NCBI GenBank assembly: GCA_033032175.1
Contig: CM065322.1
Location: 8,122,001-8,186,000 of the forward strand
Source of the DNA: Saturnia japonica
Lineage: Eukaryota; Arthropoda; Insecta; Lepidoptera; Saturniidae
DNA length: 64,000 nt
Direction: 5' to 3'
Shown here piece after piece: positions 40,481 through 51,600 of this stretch. Numbering within the stretch: the first letter of the stretch is position 1; every line of letters begins with the position of its first letter. The position numbers and the translations under genes were made by a program. The notes beneath the pieces are model-generated. The model saw only the letters and a program-made list of their open reading frames with translations. It did no database searches and was not told the DNA's origin.

Positions 40481-41580
40481 TTATTCACTTTCATAATCAA
40501 AATCTGAATCTAAAACTTCCATGTGAATTGATTCATTAGAGTCACTGGAATCACTTTTTTCTACATTAATAATAAAACTTTCTAAGTTATTTTCTGTAAT
40601 TCTATCTCTTTTTTTATATTTAATTTCAACATGTATGACATGATCAGTCATTTTCTTCCACTCCTCTGGAGTTATGGTTTCAAACGGTTCTTTTATAACT
40701 CCCTCTAACTCCACTGTGGTCAGGGCAATATTTTTACTTGCCACTTTACGTTTAGCCAAACTCCATACCAGCTCAATGGCGTTTAGATCGCAGTGGTAAG
40801 GGGAAGTCGTAATACCTCATGCCCATTCTGCTTCAGAAGTTCATCAGCTTCATATACTGGTTCTATTGTGTTTCGTTTTACAAAACATAGGAGCTCTGCT
40901 TTTGTGTGATATTCTTCAAACGGAATATCTCGTCTAAATAAATTATTGACTTTCCTTCTCTGCGTTTCAAAGCCATGGTTTTTAAAAACCGATATCTCCA
41001 GGCAGATATGTCATAACGTTCAATTAACAATGAACGCTCATTCTTATTTTTGTTAAATTCCATAGCCATTGGACAATAATAAGTGGCGAAGAGTTCCCTG
41101 CATATATTAAATACAATGCTTTCTCTTAATTCCACTAACAGAGTTCTCAACGTAGGAACTTGTTTTCTAACGATGTAAAATTCGTTAATTTTGTTACGAA
41201 TAGCATCTATGTCGAATCTATCTAGGTCTGACGCTGTAGGCTTATGTGGCCGTTTTTCTCTGGGGTATTCCAGACACCTTCATTTACTGTGCCTTCCTTT
41301 TTATTCTTTTTAATGTTGTAACACTCACTTCTGTAAAGAATGATGAAACAGAATGATTAGGTGCTGCATTTATAATATCAAATCATTTATTAGATTATAT
41401 CTTTATTAAAATTATGTACTTACTAAAAACTTACCAGTGATTGAAGCTATTTTATCCAAGTATTGGTTCTGGATTCTTATCCTGTCTTTTTGCTCCAAAT
41501 TAGTCATTTTTTCAATAGTTTTCACTATCTCATCAACCCCTGCTATATCCACCAGATTTTCTGTAAAAGAAAACAAGTTG
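40481..41580 (-). pseudogene. Second Tc1/IS630-like transposase relic
   Basis: Reverse strand. The pieces in order are ENLVDIAGVDEIVKTIEK (about 41560), KRPHKPTASDLDRFDIDAIR (about 41240), RTLLVELRESI, LLIERYDISAWRYRFLK, KSIIYLDE (Asp 1, about 40930), GHEVLRLP, then NAIELVW (Glu) and an acidic C-terminus ending at 40481. It is the same broad family as 23998-25349: compare GHEVIRLPPYHC with GHEVLRLP. The middle of the catalytic core, including the second Asp, is deleted, and several frames are shifted. The two copies differ too much to be recent duplicates. Confidence 0.72.
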
Positions 41581-42523
41581 TATTAAAATTACAATGTACC
41601 ATTTATTAAGGTATGTTAGATAACCAAAATGCATTATGACGCTATTTAATGTAATATAAACTGAATATGGATCAAAATATGGAAATAGTTTTGTAAAAAT
41701 ATAAATAATAATTACGATTTCAAACAAAGTATCAACTTCTAAGCGTCATACTAACCTAAGAAATTCAACACCACACGTAAACAATCTTGTTTCAGTTTGA
41801 ATTCAGCGTCTTCCTGCTGTTGTTTTGGGTACCGATAAGATAAGAATGATAACTCGAATCTTTAAAGTGATATCAAACGAGGGTTCGATTCTTTGATTCG
41901 ATACCTGAATTAGGACGATACGGATTCCAGTGTGACCACATTTTAATACGTCAATCTACTTCGACAACTTTAAAAACCTACAAAAATATACCAGAGCCTA
42001 GTTGCAAGGAAAAAAGGCCATTTGATCTTAAAAAATGATTTGAGTACTTACAAGACAGGCTCGTAAAACTCAAAGAATTTTTATGTCCCAATTTCCATAA
42101 TTATCTATCTCATTTATACCTCACAATAATCCATAATCGTATTAGTCCTGAACTTTATTCTTTCTTTCGCACACGTTATAATTTACACATGGAAAGGTAC
42201 AAACTCATTGGTTGTTTAAGTTTAAAAATTCATTCATGTTTAGCTGTCATTGCTGTCAAACAGACTAAATTTGTAAATTACAACAAAGCTGTTTCGAAGC
42301 TAGCCGCCATTGTTTTTCACTTTTTTCTTGTGGATTGTGGAGAAATTCTTGTGGCGACGTTTCTGTAACAGCGTGGACGCAACAATTTACAATTTTATAA
42401 TATTTTTATTTTCCATATAATTACTTAATTGTGTACTATAGATGTTTTCGTAAATATTCGAAATTTTGTGTGTTTATCAGTTGAACGTGTTATTTTTTGA
42501 TAAATAAGTATTGACTTAAAATT
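41581..42523. other. Spacer before the P-like element
   Basis: No coding sequence recognised. The left end of the P-like element should lie here, but I could not find matching inverted ends. Confidence 0.5.
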
Positions 42524-45500
42524 ATGGTTTTCAATTGTGTTGTTCCTGGTTGCCGTAGTCGGCGTCCGAATATTAAGCATTTTTGTGTACCTACCTTTTA
42601 CAAACAAAGTAAGATGGAATAAGTGGTTGAAGGCATGCCCGTTCTTACGACGGTATCGGGTTACTCAACTAGAAAATGTTCGTATTTGTATTTTACATTT
42701 CATCCCTGAACATATTAATGAGAGACAAAAGTTAAGTATTGATGCAATTCCTTCACTGAACTTAAGTAATGTGCAAGACCATACATTAAACAAACATTAA
42801 GCTTATTTAGAAATTATTTCTTCTACTAATACCCCTAGTACCAAAGAACCTTATATTTTTAGAGTAGTACGGCCGTTTCTCCATACCAATAACCCCTCTG
42901 TAGAACAAATAAAACTTACTGGCATGCAAACAGATAATTTGAGTTGCGACTTAAATATGGCTGCACGTTCATCTCATACCAAGTTTCATTTACCTACTAA
43001 CACTTTTCAACCAACTTATGAATATGAACCAACAAATATGCCCTCATCCACTTCTTATACTACTATATAAATTGAGCCCTAAGTGCTATAGATTTTTACG
43101 AAAACATTTAGCACTACCATCTAAATCTACTATTAATTCCATTCTTAGTAATATACCCTTGCAGCCAGGTATTAATGACTATGGCATTGGTGGAAGTGCA
43201 AGAAGCACTAAACTCACAGATAAACATATAAAACCAAGTACATATGATAAAATGAAGGTAATTAATAATTGTAAACTTACCCAGTTTATGTTAGGGAATT
43301 TTTATGAAGATTGATTTAATTATCAAGAATAACATATCATAACACATTAATGTAAATAGTAACTTGTAGGACACATAAGTTTAAATGGTTTCCTTCTCTT
43401 ATTTATTAGCAGTTATCTTTTTATAATTTTACTTATAAAAGTGTCTGTTTCTTAGAAAGTACATACATTTTTAAGATAATCCAATGTTTGTGTAATGTTG
43501 CACAGGCCATGTAGTACATATTTTTATTAATAATTTTTTTTTTAGATCAAAGTAAGTATTAATAATAATATCATCCTGTTCAGTTAAAACTTTAAATCTG
43601 CATTCATTTATGTTTTAAAAACAAAGTATTTATATATATTCTTATGAAAAGATATATATGTATATGTTTTAAGCAATGATAGTTTAGTGGTAGCAATTTC
43701 GGAAATTGTATCGGTCATCATAGGTTTCAAAACTATAATGAATACTTGGGTACTTACTTACCTTAACTATAAGGTCATCCTTTTAGTTTAGAAAAACATC
43801 GTGATGAAACCATGGCATGTAACATACATGATTTTCATGCCTATATTCATCGTGGAATTGGCATAGCAGTGTAACGACCGGACTTGTACGAACTGTTTTA
43901 TTGAGGTATAAACGTCATTTATATCATTTCCTACGCATTCTATTGAGACTGTGGCATTCGCCAACTGCTGACAAGGTTGGCTCGCTAGTACTTGTTCACA
44001 AGTACAACCTAATCTAACCGAGCATCATTGGTATTTTGTAACGTACATATATAGAATACCTAGGCAAAGTTTGTAGTCATTCTCTTTATTTCATTCATTC
44101 CCACTCACTCAAATTCTGACATTTCATATATTGCCAATAACATATCTGTAGTTCTGTCTGAACATGTAATTTCTTTAAAAATTTTCTGTTACACATTACT
44201 ATATGAACGATACTGACCACGAATGTAGCATAAAAAAATATTTTGTCTTTATGTCTATCTGTTTGTATGTCCGGAGATAACACAAAATGGTTTAGTGGTA
44301 AGGGTTATGACTACCATACACATTGTTACACAATAAACAATTTCACGGTGACTTTCTGTTGGTTTGTTGTTTCGGTATTAGCCGGTGTATATCCAGTGAT
44401 CAAGTTGAGTGGTAGGGGTCACGACAGCCATACATATAGTGATAAAATAAGCATCTTCACAGGGACTTTCCTTTGGTTTGTCATATTTCGGGATCACCCG
44501 TCGTATTTTTTCAAATATCCACTAAGATGTTTCACATCTGCCTGGTACCCTTGAAGGGTCAACTTTTTTTTATTTGATGACTTTTTACTTGGCTACTTTA
44601 TTTATTATATTATTGTATATATTCTTTCAGGTCAAACAAACTTGCAGCTCAGGTTTTCAGCCGACAAGTGTCCACATCACTGGAAGTATATATGAAGTCA
44701 CTGTTATATATACAGGAACATGAGTATTGTGTAGGAAATGTAGTTATGAGGACATGTATCCACTACTCACCCGCACACGGAGATCCTTTTCTTCGGGGTA
44801 CCCCGGCTGAGTTTGTGGCTTAGGTTGCTGATCTTCTTAACAAGGCACTAGTCTACACTGGCACTAGGATTTATTACGGTTTTCAGGAGATTATAACCGA
44901 TTTTATAATTTTTCTCAACGCAGTTGCGCTCAGAGCGGTTTGCAAGTTGCGGGATACAAACGTACTACGTTTTTTGATAGAGGGCAGCACTTGCGTTCGT
45001 TTAAAGTGCGTTAAGGTAGATAGGTGGACAGATACATTCCATTTTACTAATAAAACTAATATAGAAAAAGATTTGTGCTGACATATACCCAATGAAAATA
45101 CGGAACAAGTATGCTCATTCAAATATAGACATTGAAAGTGGTTTATTCACAGCAGAAATCCTTTTGTTTGTTAATAACTTATTTGATAGCCTAAATGGTT
45201 TTGGTTTCTCTGGAGATAAATTACAGCATGCTTTGTCATTAAATTCAGAACATATGGAATTTTGGGATACTGCTGTGAAAAAACTAGATTCAATGCGGTT
45301 TGACTCTTCCAACGAAAGGGAAAGCAAGCCCTTATCACTTAAGTATTTTATACATAATATTAAATCAATTAAACTTTTATGGACCGACTTATGTTCAATT
45401 GACGGTGGGAAATTTTTGAGTCTCAGACGTTTAAATCAAGACCCATTAGAAAACTTTTTTGGACAAGTAAGAGCACATGGTCAGTTCAGTATAAATCCCG

Positions 45501-45840
45501 ACTGTAATCATTTTGTTTCTGCTTTTAAAACTTTATTGATTAACAACATAACCACTGGCAAGTCACTGTACACTAATTGTGCCAATGATGATGATAAAAT
45601 GTTAAGTACACTTGAAAATTTTGTAAATCGCAAAAAATATGGATTTCATAATGATGATATTCAACCTGATATTAGGTTCACTTCATAGAGAATGTAATTC
45701 CTTCTGAGAATGTTCTACAAAACAAAACTGTATCATATATTGCTAGTTCTATTTGTCATTACTTAATACCAAATTTGCAATGTAAAGAATGCGAGAATTG
45801 TAAAAAAGCCCTGTTGTCTTCTTATTATGTTCAGTTGTAA
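42524..45840 (+). pseudogene. P-element/THAP9-like transposase relic
   Basis: N-terminal THAP finger from ATG 42524 (CVVPGC, W in RWNKWLK, CILHF), frameshifted near 42612. Next is a KLSPKCYRFLRKHLALPS block (43070-43130), with GIND and NNCKLTQFM further on. A NKLAAQVFSRQVSTSLEVY block follows near 44640. The C-terminal domain is 45092-45688 (RRLNQDPLENFFGQVRAHG, INPDCNHF) and continues to about 45838 after a stop. These blocks are characteristic of the P superfamily, whose THAP domain binds DNA and whose GTP-dependent transposase excises the element. The 43320-44640 part matches nothing and may be insertion. Several stops and shifts make it inactive. Confidence 0.82.
44262..44545 (+). repeat. 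Two diverged tandem copies inside the P-like relic
   Basis: About 125-140 bp is repeated: GGTTTAGTGGTAAGGGTTATGAC.. and AGTTGAGTGGTAGGGGTCACGAC.., each followed by CCATACA, a GACTTTC..TTGGTTTGT block and a TC(A/G)...CCGT end. Noncoding; origin unknown. Confidence 0.45.
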
Positions 45841-45944
45841 ATGTTTTGTTTTCCAATTAATAATAATCCCTTACATAAGTTTTACTAAGTACATATTATT
45901 TTCATAAATCAAGGTACATTGTATAACTTTTGTATATAATTTTG

Positions 45945-47440
45945 TAGTTCATAAAACAATATTACATCAGTAATGTTATTATTATAGTATAATTTTGTAA
46001 ATACATAACAAAATGTATCATGCTTTGTTCCAAATACATTAGGGCTATTCTATATTATTTTAAATTAAAGTACATCACTTTTCTTTGGAATTTAAGAGAT
46101 GTTGAAAGAGATATTTTTAAAGTAAATGTAAATTAGGACTTAGTCTTTTATACCATGTTTTAAAGTTACCAGTATGTTATTTTTGAAAAAAATAAATAAC
46201 ATATATAATGTAAGACAAATATTGTTAAACCAGAAATATTATTATAATTTTGTAAATACATAACAAAATTTATCATGTCGTGTTCCAAACACATAAGGGC
46301 TATTCTATATTATTTTAAATGAAGGTACATCACATTATTTTTGCAATTTAAGAGATGATGAAAGAGATATTTTTAAAGTAAATGTAAATTAGGACTTAGT
46401 TTTTTATACCATATTTTAAAGTTACCAGTATGTTATTTTTGAAATAAATTAATAACATATATAATGTAATACAAATATTGTTAAACCAGAAATATTATTA
46501 TAATTTTGTAAATACATAACAAAATTTATCATGCCTTGTTCCAAACACATAAGGGCTATTCTATATTATTGTAAATGAAGGTACATCACTTTCTTTTACA
46601 ATTTAAGACTTGTTAAAAGAATTATTTTTATAGTAAATGTAAGTTGGGATTTAGTTTTTATATCATGTTTTAAAGTTATCAGTATGTTATTTTTTTATAA
46701 ATAAATAATATATTTATATAATGTAAGACAATAATGTCAAATCAGTAATATTATAATTTTATAAACGCATAATTTTTTTTTCATGCATTGGTTCTAATGT
46801 ATTTTATTTTAATAATTCCAGTCTTAAGAAACTGTAAAATATTTTGTAACCTAAAGGCTGTTGAAAGGAATGGTTTTATAAATGTAGATTAGGATTTAGT
46901 TTCTTATGCAATATTTTGAAGTAATCTGTATGTTATTTATAAGTAATTAAATTACATAATAATGTGATATAATATTACATCAATAGTATTATTATGTCAT
47001 AGTTTTGTAAATACATAATAATAATTATGATACATTGGTTTAAATACTTAAGTTCTTTATACTGTATATGATTTTTGTATATAATGTAAAACAATATTGT
47101 TACACCAGTAATATTATTATAGTATAATTTTTTAAATTCATAACAAAATTTATCATGCCTATTGTATAATATACAATTTAATAAATTAAACTACATCAAT
47201 ATTTTTTGCTCTTTAAGATATGTTTAAGAAATATTTTTATAGTAAATGTAGATTAAGTCTTCATTTATTTTTTATCATGCCTTGGTACAAATACATAAGT
47301 TCTATCTAGTTTATATTATTTTAATAATTCTAGGTTTTAAGTTTATTTTTATATAAATAAATATCATTTAATGTGAAACAATATTGTTATATCATTAATA
47401 CTATTATTATAATATATATAATTTTGTAAATGCATGACAC
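45945..47440 (+). repeat. Array of about 250 bp tandem repeats
   Basis: The marker TTTTGTAAATACATAACAAA recurs at about 46001, 46256, 46512, 46763 and 47009 (spacings 255, 256, about 252 and about 246). Shorter or decayed units follow near 47133 and 47428. Each unit holds GGGCTATTCTATATTATT, a TTTTTAAAGTAAATGTAAATT-type block and a GTTACCAGTATGTTATTTTT-type block. Copies 1-3 are very similar and later ones decay. The array follows the P-like transposase directly. Confidence 0.8.
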
Positions 47441-48609
47441 ACATAAGTCAAAATCTGTATAGAACCTAATAATGTTTATTGTAATATTTAAAAGCCTAGC
47501 GGAATTTCCTTTGTAATTGTTTGGTGTGAAGTACATTGGCTTATTATTTATTTATAGCAATTTCTTTAATTTGTTAATTACTTGTATATTGTTAGATAAA
47601 TATTTATTTTTTATATTGCTAATATTTGTCTAATTCGTATTGATTCTCTAGGAATCAACAAATACGCAGTCTTCTTTTTAAATACACCTTCATGCATTTT
47701 ATCATCCTATAATACAATACATACGGTTCTGAAAACGAATGCATAAAGTCGGTCCTAAGTCCGTAAAGTACGAAGGAAAAGTTGATTTGCGTGTAACAAT
47801 TAATCATTTTATTTGTTCAACTTTAAACATTTTTGATTACCTACTCGACATTCTTATAAACAATCATCTATGACTAATATTACGAAAAGGTTCAATTTCA
47901 ATTACGGATTTGATTCTAAACATTATTTCACTATAATACAATAAAGCTACTTTTTCGATGAGTACCGTATTTTAATACTATATTTTATTGTAATTAAAGC
48001 GTAAGAATTGGCGGTCGATTGCTAATTGTTACAAAATCTAATGAAACTTTTAATATCCATTATGCTATTTATATATTGTAATTGTAATAAAAATAAATAA
48101 TGAGTTCTTATATGTGCAGTTTTATTTTATTGTGAGTAAATACATGAAAATAAATTCTAAAAGAACTTTAATAAGAACCGGTAAAATCATTCAAAAATAA
48201 ATCGTAAAGTACCCCACTAGTTTACCGATTCAACAAAACGTTATCGGTACGTATTCCAGTTTTACACCACTATTCGAAACTACATATTCATATAATAAGT
48301 TCCGAAAGAAAAGGATGCAAAAGGGGTTATATATACGACTTGCACAAGAGTAAAAGAGACGGTGGTATTAATTATTAATGAAATATATAGATATAAAGAT
48401 TGTTTTCACAACCACAGACAAACCTTCACTATCGTGTTAAATAATTAGTATGAAGATTGCCATCTCAATTGTTATTTATCTCTACTGGTACCCTTTAGAA
48501 AATAAACTGAAAATCTGCTGAAAATGCCAGCGTCGAGTGATGTTTAGTACCGCATTTTAACAATTTAGGAATTTTAGTATTTATAGTACTATTATATTAC
48601 TATATTAAA
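47441..48609. other. Upstream region of FBXW4
   Basis: AT-rich with no coding sequence recognised. The FBXW4 promoter and 5' UTR must lie towards 48609; no clear core promoter motif stands out. Confidence 0.45.
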
Positions 48610-51600
48610 ATGACTATTAATATACTACAATTGCCGGACGACGTGTTGATAAATGTGTTAAAGAAATTAAACTTATCCGATCTTCGCAGTGTGATTCTTA
48701 CGTGTACCACATTGAAGAACATAATAGTAAACAACAACACAATCTGGAGATCAGTTTGTAGAGATAAACTGATCTTGAATAAAATTTCATACAGGCATGT
48801 ACTGGGTACTTAAATAGTCTCTTAACAATTTTGAATATTGATTTCTATTTTGTATGTTTTTGGTATCGTAAAATTATATCCAGAAGTATATAAATTAAAC
48901 AAATGGACACATCAATCTATTTTTGGTTTTTTATATAGAACAGTTTTTTAACTTTTATTTAAATCTGTAAATAAATATGACTATAGTATCCATTAATAAT
49001 GTAATTTCAAATAACTAGTATGAAACAATACTTATTTTTCAATTTGTCCCATACCTACTTTAAATCATTTTCATGTATAAATATGTAGGTTTCTGAAAAT
49101 ATCCTAAACCTGATTATAATCTTTAAAACATTATTTTAGGTATCCTGATGAGTTGTCATGGTATAATCGCTGTAGGATTTCACACAATTGGTGCAATGGA
49201 ATTTACAGAAATAAGGTATTTTAGCAATTCAATAATCATAACACACATTCCAATGTTCAAAACATATTTAACATAGTCCTAATTTGACTCATATCTATGA
49301 CATTCGAAAATATTAATAAACTTTATATAATAAAAGTATATTAGATATTATATCATTTATTTCAATGGTATGAAAGATGCATATCAAAATATATAACCCA
49401 TTAAATATGATTGAAGATAGGTATAGGGACATCAACTCATCGCGCATGGGCCTATGTGTGTGTGATCTAGTAAACAGGATATTTTATTTGTATATCAGTG
49501 ATGGGGCAGTCATCCTCTGATCAACATCTGTTTTTATCACTTTTTTCTATGGGTACTGTCAATGATAAAAATGTCAGGTTCTTCATGGAGAAAATATTTC
49601 ATCTAACCATTAGTTGTGCTTGATAGATAATGAGTTGTACCACAATGATCAAAATATTAAAATGCTAAATTCTAATCCTACACTAAACTTTATAGAAAAT
49701 ATTTGGGGAATTTAAAAATACTAGCAATGACCCTAAGGTTGAAATTCGACCAGCAGTTTTTGGATCATAGACTGTTTTCTGTTTGACATTTGCAGTATTC
49801 ATGACCCTAAACAATGAGTATTATCTACATCACTTGCTGTCACTTTTTGTTGAGTGATAATGTCAATATTTTGGGGAGTCTAAGTTCAGTGGCAATAGTC
49901 AGGTTAGGATTTGCAGTATTAATAATTTAAAAAAAAGATATCTGCAATCAGTTCAACTATTAGCAAATGTGTTGATAGTGAATATAGCTTTGTGGGTGAA
50001 CCCTCCACTGAGAATTTCTCCCCCTTCAGGTCCAACTGTCCAAGGAGATTACTCAATTAGGATAATGTCCTTTCTTTATAGCTGTGAGTGGTCAGCGGTG
50101 TTGCTTGTTTATTTGGGTGGTATTCAGGTATTTTAGAGAGGCATCTCGGATTTCCTTCCTCACTGTGCTCATGCAAGTACTTGTGGATTTCTACATTTGT
50201 GACACACCATGGTACATTGGCTATATTGCGCAAGATAATGTTTTGTATTTTTTGTAATATAGAAATATTGGATTCACAGGCGCTTCCCCAGAGTTGTATA
50301 CCATACATGCTTTATATATTAGTAAATTATTATCTGTTGATAGTTTGGTGTTTCATCCAACCAGTCAGTACAGATTTCTGTATCTCAGGTTTAGTTCCTC
50401 TCTTTTTGTCTTTATGTGATGTTTCCATGTTAAATGCCGATCTAGATGTAGACTTAAATATTTTATACATTCGCTATGTGGGAGTGTAGAGTTCTCAAGT
50501 TGAACAGATGGCCAGTTTCCTTTCCTCAATGTTTCCTCATTTGAGGCATTGGCTTGAATTCGCCACATTTGTAGCCAGTTTGTTATTTGGTCTTGGCCAT
50601 GTTGAACGGCTAATGATGCTAAAGCCAGGTTGATGGCTAACAGGTGATGGTAAACCAGGTTCGCTGTCACTAGCCAAAATAGCAGTGTCGTCAGCATATG
50701 TAGCAGTAGTAACACCTGATACTTCGGGGAGATCTGCAGTGTACAGTGTGTATAGGACAGGGCCTAAGACAGAGCCTTGTGGTACACTTGTTTTTATTTC
50801 TTGGAAAGTTGATGTTGCATCTGCTTCTTTCACTTGAAAGATCCATGTTGTTAGGTAAGACTTTATTTAATAAGGGAAAATAGCTGTGTGGAAGGTTTTT
50901 CCTAATTTTATACAAGAGTCCCTTATGCCAGACATGGTCAAAAGCCTGTGGTATATCCAAAAACGCAGATGAACAGTGCTCTTTATCTTCTAGTATTTTC
51001 CTTATCTTGCCACAAACTCTATGTACTTTGTCAACTGAGAAAAAAAAAAAAAAATTAGATTCAAATTAGAATTATTATTATTTATATTGATCTTAATATA
51101 TTTTTTATTTTATATGTATTATATAGATAGGGAATAAAAACAATACAATGAATGAATGGAATTGAATTAATTAAGATTTGTTATATTATTTTTAATATTG
51201 AAAAGATTAAGTAAGTTAAACCCATATGGAAACAATTAATCTCTGTGCTAACTAGAGGGTACCTTGTTGAAAGAGAAAAAAAAACATTTAAGGTGGTAAA
51301 GGTTTGGTACCTACCTACCTAATAAAAAAAACTGATAATTGATAAGTATTGAGAAAGATAACTTGGGAGGAGGAAAGGGCACCTGGCATGATCCTCGGCT
51401 TCTTCGCCCGCTCGGCTGCAACTGCTGGTAGCCGGTGGCCTAAATGGGGGCCGCGCTCACCGGCCCTGATGTTGGTGATGGTGGAACCCACGCTTAGCCT
51501 CGCGTGAGTCCCGCTAGGCCCGCAGATGGAGATTGGCGCGGCTAGGGCGCCGCCCCGCACGCCCACGTGCTGCCCGTATACACCCCTTCACTCCCTAACT

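Noticed and set aside
44883..45122. 79-codon - strand ORF in the P-like relic
   Set aside because: Crosses into the sense coding block at 45092 and shows no domain.
45945..47440. CRISPR array
   Set aside because: The repeats are about 250 bp, contiguous and diverged, with no short repeat/unique spacer pattern, and the genome is eukaryotic.
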